Below are positions 35,024 through 44,512 of a stretch of 64,000 bases of DNA, piece after piece. The notes under the pieces were generated by a model. It worked only from the letters and a program-made list of their open reading frames with translations. It made no database searches and was not told where the DNA came from. Every line of letters begins with the position of its first letter. The first letter of the stretch is position 1. Location of the stretch: NCBI RefSeq assembly GCF_001677435.1, contig NZ_CP016268.1:3771001-3835000 (forward strand), read 5' to 3'. The DNA is from Woeseia oceani (GTDB lineage Bacteria; Pseudomonadota; Gammaproteobacteria; Steroidobacterales; Woeseiaceae). Made by a program: the position numbers and the translations under genes.

Positions 35024-35233
35024 TCAATCAGCATCGCTGCGGGTGGGGCGCTCGTCGATCGCCAGGAAACTGCCAGACTCTTCGACGGCACTTAGCAGCT
35101 GCCTGACGCTCAACGCGAGTTCAGGGCTCCGCTCGGCCAACGCCTGCAAATATGCACGTCGTTCCGCGGGGGCCAGCGCGAGTGCCGCGTCGCAGAGATC
35201 CAGGACTTTCTTCGACTCCGCGGGATCATTCAC
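35024..35233 (-). CDS. stand-alone copy of the kinase N-terminal domain
   Basis: A 69-residue protein (MNDPAESKKVLDLCDAALAL) closely related to the first ~60 residues of the kinase at 35438-37978: VLDLCD-AL-L-PAERRAYLQAL versus VLDLCDEALGLPAAERDAFL, then LSVRQLLSAVEESGSFL versus VSVDSVLLAVDQAGTFL. It has no kinase domain. It may be a regulator that shares a docking partner with the kinase, or a remnant of a duplicated kinase gene. The GTG start overlaps the end of a short possible ORF upstream. Confidence 0.6.
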   Translation of the reverse strand: MNDPAESKKVLDLCDAALALAPAERRAYLQALAERSPELALSVRQLLSAVEESGSFLAIDERPTRSDAD

Positions 35234-35384
35234 GAAGCTTGGCCCCGGCGGGTCTGTCGCCAGCGAGGATCATTGCCAATGGCAGGAGCCCGGCAGTGCC
35301 AATCAGCATAACCGAAAATATCAGTACACGTACTCGCACGTTTCGCAGCCTTTGCTCTGTTCGCTCACATCCAGTGGTCAGCAC
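35226..35384 (-). CDS. possible 52-residue single-helix membrane peptide
   Basis: A small frame from a GTG at 35384 to a TGA at 35226, overlapping the start of the 69-residue gene. Residues 20-41 form one hydrophobic helix (VLIFSVMLIGTAGLLPLAMI) after a basic N-terminus (RTEQRLRNVRVR). A membrane anchor beside a truncated kinase regulator would make sense. There is no strong start signal. Confidence 0.35.
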   Translation of the reverse strand: MLTTGCERTEQRLRNVRVRVLIFSVMLIGTAGLLPLAMILAGDRPAGAKLRE

Positions 35385-35437
35385 CGTACTGACAATGGCG
35401 CAATCAGGACAAAAATCAGCTCATGCTGCCGGTCTGC

Positions 35438-37978
35438 TCAGGGGGCCAGTGCGTATTTTTCCGCCAATTGCGGCTTTTGCCAGGCAAGGTACAGCTCGTG
35501 CAAACGCTCCCTCGTCGCCAGTGTGACTTCGTGTGCCTCGCCGCGCGATTCACGCAAGGCCTCGTACGCGCCGCGTAAGATGGTTTCCGCTTTGTCGAAA
35601 TCACCGGCCGCGGCATAGCACATACCCACAATCCCTTCGCCCGAGGCGATGGCCCAGTGCCCCTCGGGCAACAGCGCGCGTCGCGCCGCCAGTGATTTCT
35701 CGGCAAGTTGGGTACCGAATGGCACGTCCTCGCCGAGACACAGAATCGCACCGCCAATGTTCTGGACGTACGAGGCGATGAAATCAACCTCGGGCAAACT
35801 CGTTTCAGCTGCCGCCACTGCTTTTCGTATCGTAGCCGCCGCGCTGCCCAGATCGCCAACCTGACGGTAGTGATTAGCCAGGGATGTCTGCGACGTAATG
35901 GTCTCAGGGTGCGTGGGGCCCAACGAACGCTCCAGCATTTGCACCGCCTCTTCGTAGTTGGCGGTGGCGGCGTCCGTGTGCCCGAGGTTTTTCTGCACAC
36001 CAGCGCGATTCGAAACCATGACGGCCATGTAAGCATCGCTGGTGCCACTCTCGCGGCCAAGCTTTATCGCTTCGAGGAAATACGGGTCCGCCGCTGCGTA
36101 CTTGCCCTGCTGCATGTTAGCGACGCCGATATTGGTAAGGATAGAAATGAGCTGATCGGGATCGTCAAGCTGGTGTTCGCGGTAGGTCGCCAACGCCAGA
36201 TTATAGTACTCCAGTGCGCTCTGCTCGTCCGCGATATTGCCTTGCACCATCGCCATCTGATCATAGGCCCGTGCCAGCCCACCCCAGTCGGTGTCCTCTG
36301 TTTGCTGGTAAATGTCTATTGCAGTCTGAAAAAACGCATCTGCCTGTTGGTAATCGTCCTGGTAGTAGAGGGACAATCCGTGGATGCGGTAGGCATTGGC
36401 GGCTGCATTGCTCGCCGTGCCCAGCTCGTTTTCATACAAGCCTATCGCTTCGGCCGACAACGCCTGACTGCGCTCGTAGTTAGCCCGTGCGGCGTGGATA
36501 TCGCCCAGTGCTGACAACAGGGTGGCCTTTAGTGCCGGCTCATCCGCGTATTGCTGCTGCAGATTTTTCTCAGCGTAGGTCAGCACATCCGCTACGGTTT
36601 GTTCGTTCTCGCTGGATCGAAAGGGGTCGCCTGCGAACAGCACATCCTTAAGATAGCCGACTGTTCTCTCCGCCGTGAGCGCGTGTGCCTGGGCCATATC
36701 GCGCTGTCGCTTCGCCTCCTCCGCCTGTGTCGCATAGGCAATGATGCCGCCCGCCAGCGACAGCATGATCAGGGCCGCCGCGCCGGTCGGCAGCCAGTTG
36801 CGTTGCAGAAACTTTTTCGCTCGGTAGCCGAATGTATCGGCATGTGCTGCTACTGGCAGACCGTCGACATATCGGCCGAGGTCATCAGCAAACTGCGCGA
36901 CCGTTGCGTAACGCCGTTCCGGTTCCTGGCGCAAAGCCATCAGCAGTATGTTGTCGATGTCCCCTTGCAATGCCCGCTGCAACCTTTCAACGGTGGTCGC
37001 ACGCTGAACGGCGATCTGGCGCCTTAGCTCCGCTGACGGAATGGTGTTCAGACGCGTACTGGGTTTCGGTACCGTGAGGCTTTCAACCGATTTCAGGAAA
37101 TCCCGGTGGTTGCCCGTTTCGATATGATACGGACGTTCTCCGACCAGGATTTGGTAGGCAAGCACCCCGAGTGAGTAAACATCACTGGCGGTTGTAACCT
37201 TGTTTTCCAGTATCTGCTCCGGACTCGCGTAGTCCGGCGTCATGGCCTGATGGCCGAATATAGTCGTGTTGCCGTGGGTATCCGCCTCGTCCGGGCGAAT
37301 CAGCTTGGCGACACCGAAGTCGAGCAACTTCGGGATACCATCGGCCGTTACCAGTACGTTGGACGGCTTGAGATCCCGGTGGACAATCAGGTTCTGGTGC
37401 GCTGCCTGCACGGCCATTGCCACTTTCTGGATAAGCCGGATCCGGTCACGAATGCTTAGTTTATTGTCGTCGCAGTAGCGGTCTATCGGCAGGCCATCGA
37501 CATACTCCATGACGATGTAAGGAATGCCCTCGTCTGTCGTGCCACTGTCAATCAGGGCCGCGATATAAGGGTGATTCATTGCGGCAAGCAACTGCCGTTC
37601 CGCGTTGAACCGCTCGATCAGCTCCCTGGCAAGCAAATGGCCATGGACAAACTTGATCGCAACCCGCTGTGCGTACCCGGGTTCGTGACGCTCGGCGAGA
37701 TAGACAGAACCCATGCCACCTTCACCCAGGCTCTCCTTGACCAGGTAAGTGTCGATACGACGACCGGTCAGATCAACCGGATCCAGGCGCGTGTCATCGC
37801 CGCCCAGCAAGAACGTACCGGCCTGGTCGACTGCCAGCAGTACGGAATCGACTGACACCCGCAAGCGTTCATCGCCTGCACAGACGCTGGCAAGAAACGC
37901 ATCGCGCTCTGCCGCTGGCAGACCCAGCGCTTCATCGCACAGATCCAGTACCCGTTTGGAGCTTTGACTGCCGGCCAT
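35438..37978 (-). CDS. membrane Ser/Thr protein kinase with TPR sensor region
   Basis: An 846-residue kinase. An N-terminal helical domain (1-60) precedes a Hanks-type kinase domain: glycine loop GEGGMG (85-90), VAIK with Lys109, HRDLKPSN (Asp202), DFG (220-222). A membrane helix lies at ~394-415 (TGAAALIMLSLAGGIIAYAT). The remaining ~400 residues form tetratricopeptide repeats on the other side of the membrane (ALEYYNLALATYREHQLDDP, KYAAADPYFLEAIKLGRESG). This is the usual layout of TPR-type kinases that partner ECF sigma factors. All catalytic residues are present. It is convergent with the divergent ECF gene and followed by the 69-residue paralogue of its N-terminus. Confidence 0.9.
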   Translation of the reverse strand: MAGSQSSKRVLDLCDEALGLPAAERDAFLASVCAGDERLRVSVDSVLLAVDQAGTFLLGGDDTRLDPVDLTGRRIDTYLVKESLGEGGMGSVYLAERHEPGYAQRVAIKFVHGHLLARELIERFNAERQLLAAMNHPYIAALIDSGTTDEGIPYIVMEYVDGLPIDRYCDDNKLSIRDRIRLIQKVAMAVQAAHQNLIVHRDLKPSNVLVTADGIPKLLDFGVAKLIRPDEADTHGNTTIFGHQAMTPDYASPEQILENKVTTASDVYSLGVLAYQILVGERPYHIETGNHRDFLKSVESLTVPKPSTRLNTIPSAELRRQIAVQRATTVERLQRALQGDIDNILLMALRQEPERRYATVAQFADDLGRYVDGLPVAAHADTFGYRAKKFLQRNWLPTGAAALIMLSLAGGIIAYATQAEEAKRQRDMAQAHALTAERTVGYLKDVLFAGDPFRSSENEQTVADVLTYAEKNLQQQYADEPALKATLLSALGDIHAARANYERSQALSAEAIGLYENELGTASNAAANAYRIHGLSLYYQDDYQQADAFFQTAIDIYQQTEDTDWGGLARAYDQMAMVQGNIADEQSALEYYNLALATYREHQLDDPDQLISILTNIGVANMQQGKYAAADPYFLEAIKLGRESGTSDAYMAVMVSNRAGVQKNLGHTDAATANYEEAVQMLERSLGPTHPETITSQTSLANHYRQVGDLGSAAATIRKAVAAAETSLPEVDFIASYVQNIGGAILCLGEDVPFGTQLAEKSLAARRALLPEGHWAIASGEGIVGMCYAAAGDFDKAETILRGAYEALRESRGEAHEVTLATRERLHELYLAWQKPQLAEKYALAP

Positions 37979-38126
37979 CGGTTTCTCTTATTCTAGTGAT
38001 GACAACCGTGGACCGAGTGTAGCGAATACGCGAGGTCGATCAATACCTCGCAAGCGTCGCACAATAAAATTCAGGGCGCCAAAATGGCGCCCTGATTGTC
38101 GATCGAATAAAACCTTCCGTCGCGCG

Positions 38127-39797
38127 TCAATTCGTTTCGTTGACAATATTGACGATCCGCGAAGCAACGGACGAAAACAACGACTGGTTGATGCGTGCTG
38201 CGCCACCACTGTCGTTGTTGCCCATGGCGATGACGGCGAAAGCGCCGCGATCTTCCGTCTCCAGCAGCCAACCGTAAGTCAGCACCCGCAAGCCGAAGCC
38301 ATCATCAAGGCTGCCACCTTTGAACCAGACCCGGCTCCAATCTTCGCGAATATTGACGAGTGCCGTTTCCGCGCCGTAGGCCTGCGCGATCAAGGCGGCC
38401 GCGTCGGGGCTGCCGTCGAACTGCCGCAAACCTGCCATGGCACTGCACACATCCATCGCGGAGGCTTGCCAGGTTGCACTCACGAGCACGGACCGGTTGG
38501 CGGTCGTGGTATTGGTTACCGGCCCCAGCGGTTCCAGCACCGTGTCGAGGTAGTCGCGCTGTTCTTCCTCGGTACCATTCACGTACGCCAGCGCATCGGC
38601 TTCCGGCACGGTGAAATACAGGTGGAAGGCCTCGCTCATCGACAAGAACGGCAGCATGACGCTTGGCGTCGCAAACTGGAATTGCGTCAGGATGTCCTCT
38701 ATCGCGGCACGCCCGACCAGGCGGAACAAATGCTCCGTCGCCGTGTTGTCACTGATGCCCAGCATCAATGTGGCCATGTCGAGTACGGAGAACGGTGTAC
38801 CTTCCGCCTCGGAGTTGATCGAACCGCCGAGCACGAAGTTGTCGCTGGTCAATGCGACCGCCTGTGTGGCGCTGATCAAGCCGTCTTCAACCGCCTGAGC
38901 CAGTGCGCCCATTACCCAGATCTTGAAGATCGATGCGGTTCCCAGTGGCGTCGCAGAATTGCGCTCAAACACGGGCACGCACTGGTTCGAAGTGTCGATT
39001 CTCGCGACCAGCAGGCCGACCTCTTCCGCGAGGGTCTCGAGCTTGTCGGCCGCCTCCACGTAGCTCAGCGCGAGATCCTCCGTCAGTGTCGAGCCGCCGT
39101 TCAATGGGAAGCCGCTGGACCCGAACGAATTGATCAGACCGCTTGAGTAGGTCGTTTGCAGCGTCATGAACTGGCCGCTGCCCGGGGTGCCGGCGTCACC
39201 CACCAGTACGCGGACCTGAGTGGGCGTCATGGTAATGATGTCCTGCACCGTGCCGCCGGGCACGACGGCGCGTAGCGAGTTCAGAAATGCCTGCCACTCC
39301 GCCACCGACACAGAAGCCAGCGCCGCCGGTGAGAAGTGATCCATGATGTCCTGGTCCGAAGTGCTGGCGACCGCGAGCTGCTCGAGGATCCACGTCAGTT
39401 GGTTCGGTGCCGGCATGTTCGGCAACTGGTAGACGCCATTGGTCTTGGGAAACAACGGTGGAATAGCGGCAGTACGCGCAGGATCGTAAGGATAGGCATC
39501 GTCATCGTCGGGCACACCGTCATTGTCATCGTCGGTGTCAGCGTTGTCGCCCGTCCCGTCGCCATCGGTATCGGTCGTTTCGGTCGGGTCCAGCGGGAAG
39601 GCATCACTGCCATCGAGGACGCCGTCGTTATCGTCGTCCGTATCGCTGCTGTCCGGCGTACCGTCATTGTCGGTGTCCAGCGCCGGTGGAGGGGGTGGCG
39701 GAGTGCTATCGCCGCCTCCTCCGCTGCTGCAACCCGCTATCAGGAAGACACTGCAGATTGTCAGGTAAATATACGGCTTCCCCTTGCTGTACAACAT
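38127..39797 (-). CDS. class A beta-lactamase-like lipoprotein with Ca-binding repeats
   Basis: From the ATG at 39797 (GGAGAAG upstream) a 556-residue lipoprotein starts MLYSKGKPYIYLTICSVFLI with lipobox IAGC (C23). Residues 40-105 are thrombospondin type 3-like DxDxDG repeats (DTDNDGTPDSSDTDDDNDG). From ~130 the chain has the class A serine beta-lactamase landmarks: SIFK (289-292), SDN (349-351) and KGG (493-495). The Glu of the omega loop is not obvious. It could be a periplasmic hydrolase rather than a resistance enzyme, anchored by lipid and stiffened by Ca repeats. It lies alone, with about 400 bp before the next gene. Confidence 0.8.
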   Translation of the reverse strand: MLYSKGKPYIYLTICSVFLIAGCSSGGGGDSTPPPPPPALDTDNDGTPDSSDTDDDNDGVLDGSDAFPLDPTETTDTDGDGTGDNADTDDDNDGVPDDDDAYPYDPARTAAIPPLFPKTNGVYQLPNMPAPNQLTWILEQLAVASTSDQDIMDHFSPAALASVSVAEWQAFLNSLRAVVPGGTVQDIITMTPTQVRVLVGDAGTPGSGQFMTLQTTYSSGLINSFGSSGFPLNGGSTLTEDLALSYVEAADKLETLAEEVGLLVARIDTSNQCVPVFERNSATPLGTASIFKIWVMGALAQAVEDGLISATQAVALTSDNFVLGGSINSEAEGTPFSVLDMATLMLGISDNTATEHLFRLVGRAAIEDILTQFQFATPSVMLPFLSMSEAFHLYFTVPEADALAYVNGTEEEQRDYLDTVLEPLGPVTNTTTANRSVLVSATWQASAMDVCSAMAGLRQFDGSPDAAALIAQAYGAETALVNIREDWSRVWFKGGSLDDGFGLRVLTYGWLLETEDRGAFAVIAMGNNDSGGAARINQSLFSSVASRIVNIVNETN

Positions 39798-40206
39798 CGC
39801 CACTTCTCCACTAGAAACGGCGCCCTGTTTGGGCGCTTCTGTCTTTAATGGCGGCAAGCGCCGCAAAAGTAGCTCAGGAAAATCAGGGGATTCCACACTT
39901 CCCGTACTGCGCAAGCAGGCAAACGACCGTCAGCTATGCATTTGAGCCTCTCGTCTGCTCAGCGCCGTGCATGGCGACGTTGAGGGATCCCCCTGATCTT
40001 TCTCGCTATTTCAGGTAGATTACGGACAATCTTTTTGGCGCTGCTCGCGGTCCGGTTCGCCGACCCGCAACTCAATCTCGATTGTCGCTTTGCCGCATGA
40101 TTAGCGCGAACTATCAGCCCCTGTTCTGCTATTTCGGTGAGACAAGGTTATGGAATCTTTAACGTTCAAAAATACGGGGCATCAGAGAATCGGAGGCTCA
40201 GAAACC
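39798..40206. other. intergenic region of 409 bp
   Basis: Divergent spacer between the beta-lactamase-like gene and the secreted-protein gene. I see no open frame with a start, no repeat and no convincing hairpin or promoter box. It may hold both promoters. Confidence 0.5.
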
Positions 40207-41751
40207 GTGCAAACATTAATGAAAGCCGCTCTACTCAGTACTGCATGTTTGTTCTCAGCTGGTGTTGCCGCGCAATCCCCAGCCGATATTTTTGCCGAGA
40301 TGGACAGCCGTAAACGTGCGAGCCTGGCCGGCGTGCAAAATTACACGCAGATGAAATCGATGATGGGTATCTGCGCACTGGAACACTACGAAAAAGCATC
40401 GACCCAGTCAGTCGACGGGCGCGGCACTATCGAATACATGCGCCTCGTACCGCTCAGCGAAATAGAAACACGACGTTCGCCCGATTCCCCCATGGCCAAT
40501 ATGTCAGCCGAAGAAATGGAAGCCGTTGCTGATCAACTGCGCTCGCAGGGCCCGGCAATGGAGTCGGCAATGCGCGAAGAAATGCAGTCGGCCGGCATGC
40601 CGGGCGGCATCGGCCAGATGTTGATGAACCCACCACCGAACGAGCCTTGGCTGTCAGCGAACCCGAACGACATGATGGGTATGTACGGCACGATGTTGGA
40701 TGCCGCAGCACAGGGCAAACGGCAGAACGCAGCGCAAGCGGCGGATGCGAGAACCGAAGCACAAACGGATCAGCTCGCACGGATCGCCGCGCAAACCCGT
40801 ATCGTTGGCCGTGAAACATTCAATGGCCGCGAAGCCATACTCATGGTTGCCGATGACCTCAACCACACACAGGTCTCGGACGGTCAGGAGTTCACCATCC
40901 AGAAAATGACCCTGTGGGTTGACGCAAACGCGTACCTGCCGCTGAAGATGCGCATGGACGGGATTGCCCGCGAAGGCGGAGAGACCCGTGAATTGCGTAT
41001 CGAACGCGAAGATATGGACTACCGGACAGTGTCAGGCTGTGCGTCCATGAATGAACCGTTCCGAACCGTCATGCGCGTCGCCGGCATTCTGAACGCGGAA
41101 CAGCAGGCGGAAATGGTCGAAGCACAAGCGCAGCTTGAGCAAATGGACAGTCAGCTGGCGAGCCTGCCGGCAAGTCAGCGTGACATGATCATGCGGCAGA
41201 TGGGACCGCAGATGGAAATGCTGCGAGGCCTGGCATCCGGCAAAGGCATAGAAATCGTGTCTGAAGTGACCGAAATGCGCTGCAACACCGGCTTGCCGAG
41301 CCACGCTGAGTACGCCGCCATGATGCCGGGTAGTGGGGCCTCGGGCTGCAGCACTTCCGGCGCCAACATGGGCATGTTTGGTACTGGAAGCATGGGTGCA
41401 GGCAGCAACGGTACGGCGGCCGCGGCTCCTGGCAACGTCGCTGCTCCAGCGAGCTACTCTGCGCCGGAAACGGCCGCCAACGGTCGCAGCGCGGAAGACC
41501 TGGCCGCAGATCAAAAGGCCTGCCTGGAAGACAAGATTGCCAAGGCACAGGAATCGAAAAAGAAGAAACGTGGTTTTGGTCGCCTGGCAAGCGCCGTTGC
41601 CCGAACCGCGGGCCGTTTCGGCAACCACGACATCTCGCGAACGCTCGGTGACGTCTACAGCGCGAACGCAACGGCCGACGATCTCGCTGCGGCGGCTAAA
41701 GACCTTGGGCTGACCGAGGATGACATCGCCGCTTGCGAGAACCCCAACTAA
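40207..41751 (+). CDS. secreted protein of unknown function
   Basis: A protein of about 514 residues with a signal peptide (VQTLMKAALLSTACLFSAGV, cleavage after AAQ). I take the GTG at 40207 with GGAGG 10 bases upstream. An in-frame ATG at 40150 lacks good spacing, and ATG 40219 is possible. It has a Met/Gln-rich N-terminal half (QSAGMPGGIGQMLMNPPPNE), a beta region with DLNHTQVSDGQEFTIQKMTLW and YLPLKMRMDG resembling LolA-type substrate-binding surfaces, and a Gly/Ala linker. The C-terminal helical part is basic then acidic (AKAQESKKKKRGFGR, LGLTEDDIAACENPN). No family is recognised. Confidence 0.7.
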   Translation: MQTLMKAALLSTACLFSAGVAAQSPADIFAEMDSRKRASLAGVQNYTQMKSMMGICALEHYEKASTQSVDGRGTIEYMRLVPLSEIETRRSPDSPMANMSAEEMEAVADQLRSQGPAMESAMREEMQSAGMPGGIGQMLMNPPPNEPWLSANPNDMMGMYGTMLDAAAQGKRQNAAQAADARTEAQTDQLARIAAQTRIVGRETFNGREAILMVADDLNHTQVSDGQEFTIQKMTLWVDANAYLPLKMRMDGIAREGGETRELRIEREDMDYRTVSGCASMNEPFRTVMRVAGILNAEQQAEMVEAQAQLEQMDSQLASLPASQRDMIMRQMGPQMEMLRGLASGKGIEIVSEVTEMRCNTGLPSHAEYAAMMPGSGASGCSTSGANMGMFGTGSMGAGSNGTAAAAPGNVAAPASYSAPETAANGRSAEDLAADQKACLEDKIAKAQESKKKKRGFGRLASAVARTAGRFGNHDISRTLGDVYSANATADDLAAAAKDLGLTEDDIAACENPN

Positions 41752-41796
41752 AGACCGCTGGCCAGACGGCCGGCAAGCAGCATTTGACAGCAACAT

Positions 41797-41830
41797 CTCC
41801 GGGCCGGGTCAGCGATGATCCGGCCCGGAG
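41797..41830. terminator. GC-rich hairpin, possible terminator
   Basis: Perfect 11-bp arms (CTCCGGGCCGG / CCGGCCCGGAG) around a 12-base loop, 45 bp past the secreted-protein gene. There are few T residues after it, so intrinsic termination is likely but not certain. Confidence 0.6.
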
Positions 41831-41912
41831 CATTTGCGCGACCTTAACGGCAGTGGCATTGCCGCCACGTCCGCCAGATACTGCACACTCCAGGTGAATA
41901 CGAGGGTAGACG

Positions 41913-42827
41913 ATGCAACTCGGAATGATTGGCCTTGGCAAGATGGGCGGCAACATGGCGCGACGTTTGCGCCGTGCCGGCATTGAGGTCGTGGGATACA
42001 ACCGCAACACGGATGCTACGGACTCACTAGTAGCGGAATGTGGACTGATCGCCGCAGACTCAACGGAAGCACTGGTCAACTTGCTGCAAGGGCCGCGTAT
42101 CGTCTGGCTCATGCTGCCCGCCGGTGACGTCACCGAGTCTTACGTGGTATCGCTGAGCGAAAGGCTGCAGCCCGGCGACATTCTGGTTGACGGCGCGAAC
42201 TCTTTCTACAAAGACACAGTCCGCCGCGGCGCCATGCTGGCCGATGCCGGTATACACTTCGTGGATGCGGGCGTGTCCGGTGGCGTATGGGGCCTCGAGA
42301 ATGGCTATGCACTGATGGTAGGTGCCGAAGCCACATCGTTCTCACAGGTTGAACCACTGATACGTGCGCTTGCACCGGCCGCTGACCGTGGCTGGGTACA
42401 TACCGGCCCGGTAGGCAGCGGTCACTTTACCAAAATGATTCACAACGGCATCGAGTACGGCATGATGCAAGCCTATGCTGAAGGCTTCGCATTGCTCAAA
42501 GGTCGCACAGATTTCAATCTTGATCTCGCCGCCATCGCCGAATCCTGGCGGCACGGCAGCGTTATTCGCAGTTGGTTGCTGGATCTGTCGGCGGACGTCC
42601 TGGGGGGTGATCAACAACTGGAAGACGTTGACGCATTCGTTGCGGATTCCGGAGAAGGTCGCTGGACGGCGATGGAAGGTATTGAACAAGGCATCCCTAC
42701 ACCCGTAATGAGCCTCGCACTCATGGCGCGCTTCTCCAGTCAGGGCCAGCAGGACTATTCGTCGAAGCTACTGGCTATGATGCGCAAGCAATTCGGCGGG
42801 CATGCGGTACCCTCGACCAAAGACTGA
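41913..42827 (+). CDS. gnd: 6-phosphogluconate dehydrogenase, decarboxylating
   Basis: A 304-residue NAD(P)-dependent dehydrogenase of the short form of 6-phosphogluconate dehydrogenase (YqeC/GntZ type). Rossmann start: MQLGMIGLGKMGGNMARRL. Then ANSFYKDTVRRGAMLADAGI, VDAGVSGGVWGLENGYALMV, the catalytic segment HFTKMIHNGIEYGMMQAYAE, and a C-terminal helical domain (IEQGIPTPVMSLALMARF). It converts 6-phosphogluconate to ribulose-5-phosphate with release of CO2. It is about 300 residues rather than the ~470 of the E. coli enzyme. apbE follows 19 bases downstream and may share a transcript. Confidence 0.92.
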   Translation: MQLGMIGLGKMGGNMARRLRRAGIEVVGYNRNTDATDSLVAECGLIAADSTEALVNLLQGPRIVWLMLPAGDVTESYVVSLSERLQPGDILVDGANSFYKDTVRRGAMLADAGIHFVDAGVSGGVWGLENGYALMVGAEATSFSQVEPLIRALAPAADRGWVHTGPVGSGHFTKMIHNGIEYGMMQAYAEGFALLKGRTDFNLDLAAIAESWRHGSVIRSWLLDLSADVLGGDQQLEDVDAFVADSGEGRWTAMEGIEQGIPTPVMSLALMARFSSQGQQDYSSKLLAMMRKQFGGHAVPSTKD

Positions 42828-42846
42828 AGCTGCCAAAACCCCGTCA

Positions 42847-43752
42847 ATGCAAACCATGCCCAACCGAACAACGACCATGACTCGGATGCGTGACCATTGG
42901 CGTGGACAGTTTCGGGCAATGGCCAGCCCCTGTGAGGTATTGCTCCGAACTAATGACGCGCAGCAGGCCGAAGCGGCACTGAGTGCGGTTGCCGCGGAAG
43001 CGTGGCGTATCGAGGATAAATTCAGTCGTTACCGGACGAACAACGTTGTCGCCGCTATCAACGATAGCAATGGCGCAACCGTTGCCGTCGACGACGAAAC
43101 CGCCAACCTCATCGATTTCGCCACGGCATTGCACGAACTGAGTGAGGGACGGTTCGACATCAGTTCGGGTGTACTCCGACGCGCGTGGCAGTTTGACGGC
43201 AGCGACCGCCTGCCCGATGAGCAAACCGTCGCGGACATCCTTAGCTGCGTAGGCTGGAACAAGGTTCTTTGGCAACGGCCGGATCTGACCTTGCAGCCAG
43301 GTATGCAAATCGACTTTGGGGGTATCGGCAAGGAGTACGCAGTCGATCGTGCCGCCGCACTGGCGGCGGATTTGGTAACGCATTGCCTGATCAATTTTGG
43401 CGGTGACCTGGCCACCGGCGGCGCAAGCGATGCGTCGCCAGCGTGGCAGGTTGGCGTTGAAACACCGGACAGTGCCGGGCGCCGCGCGGACCGGCTGATA
43501 CGATTGTCCCGCGGCGGACTCGCCACAAGCGGTGACGCGCGCCGGTTCCTGCTGAAAGACGGCAAGCGCTACAGTCACATCCTGAACCCGCTGACCGGCT
43601 GGCCGATCGAGCAGGCCCCACGCTCGGTAACCGTCGCCGCCGATACCTGCACTCAGGCCGGCATGCTGGCGACACTCGCGATGCTGCAAGGCCCGGAAGC
43701 CGAGAGCTTTCTCGAGGCGCAAAGCGTGCAGTACTGGTGCCGACGAAGCTGA
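42847..43752 (+). CDS. apbE: FAD:protein FMN transferase ApbE
   Basis: A protein of about 301 residues that attaches FMN to Thr/Ser in target proteins. Family motifs are FRAMASPCEVLL at the N-terminus, IEDKFSRYRTNNVVAAIND, GRFDISSGVLRRAW, GMQIDFGGIGKEYAVDRAAA, HCLINFGGDLATGG and the C-terminal KRYSHILNPLTGWPIEQ. The start is uncertain: ATGs at 42847, 42856 and 42877 are all possible and none has a good ribosome site. It heads a cluster with a TlpA protein, DUF4266 and DUF3570; the last carries a possible flavinylation site. Confidence 0.9.
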   Translation: MQTMPNRTTTMTRMRDHWRGQFRAMASPCEVLLRTNDAQQAEAALSAVAAEAWRIEDKFSRYRTNNVVAAINDSNGATVAVDDETANLIDFATALHELSEGRFDISSGVLRRAWQFDGSDRLPDEQTVADILSCVGWNKVLWQRPDLTLQPGMQIDFGGIGKEYAVDRAAALAADLVTHCLINFGGDLATGGASDASPAWQVGVETPDSAGRRADRLIRLSRGGLATSGDARRFLLKDGKRYSHILNPLTGWPIEQAPRSVTVAADTCTQAGMLATLAMLQGPEAESFLEAQSVQYWCRRS

Positions 43753-44002
43753 GTCGCAAGACTGCAGCGTTCGGTCGGTTCGTACGTCGCCGCGGCCTGG
43801 CCTGAAGGTTCCCAGGCCACGCAACCAGCAACTGGTTCACGCACTGCGTGAGCTCTGTGCATATCAGCAACTTCAATAGCTTGAGTAGCAACCTCAGGTC
43901 GCCCCCAGGCATCCGTCGTGAATTCAGTCCACGACGACCAGTTTTCACCGGCCGTTCGTCTAAAGACGGTTACCTGCAACTTTCAGGCTAAGGAAGGCAA
44001 GC

Positions 44003-44512
44003 ATGAACCGAATCCGCTCAACCCGATTGGCCGTGCCGTTAATGGCCCTCACCGCTTTGTTAACCCTTGGAACAGCCACAGCGCAGCCTCTGGATAAGCC
44101 CGAATTTCTGAACGAACACCGCGGCAAGGTCGTGCTCGTCGACTTCTGGGCGTCGTGGTGTGTGCCCTGCCGGCGCTCGTTCCCGTGGCTCAACGACATG
44201 CAGCAGAAATACGCCAGCGACGGACTGATGATCATCGGCATCAACGAAGACAACGACCAGGCTGACGCAGAAGCCTTTCTGCAGGAATACCCGGCAGGCT
44301 TCCGGATTATGGCCGATCCCGAAGGCCTTCTGGCCAGTCAGTTCGAGCTGCTTGCCATGCCGACCTCTTACCTGATCGGCCGGGACGGTTCGCTGGTTGC
44401 GAACCACCTCGGCTTCAAGACCGCCAAAGAAGGCGAATACGAAGCGCTGCTGCGCACCGCGCTTGGACTCAGCGAGCTCGACAGCTCTGAAACCGGAGAA
44501 GCGCACCCATGA
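44003..44512 (+). CDS. TlpA-like periplasmic thioredoxin
   Basis: A 169-residue thiol-disulfide oxidoreductase. The signal peptide (1-28: MNRIRSTRLAVPLMALTALL) is followed by a TlpA/ResA fold with the redox centre WASWCVPC (Cys53 and Cys56), GLMIIGINEDNDQADAEAFL and the cis-Pro loop AMPTSYLIGRDG. It is probably secreted and keeps partner thiols reduced. ATGA overlap with the DUF4266 gene shows translational coupling. A reductant role for the Cys-containing DUF4266 tail is plausible but inferred. Confidence 0.9.
   Translation: MNRIRSTRLAVPLMALTALLTLGTATAQPLDKPEFLNEHRGKVVLVDFWASWCVPCRRSFPWLNDMQQKYASDGLMIIGINEDNDQADAEAFLQEYPAGFRIMADPEGLLASQFELLAMPTSYLIGRDGSLVANHLGFKTAKEGEYEALLRTALGLSELDSSETGEAHP

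Noticed and set aside
43794-43818. hairpin GGCCTGG / CCAGGCC between apbE and the TlpA gene
   Set aside because: Only seven bases per arm and no T-run; not reported as a terminator.
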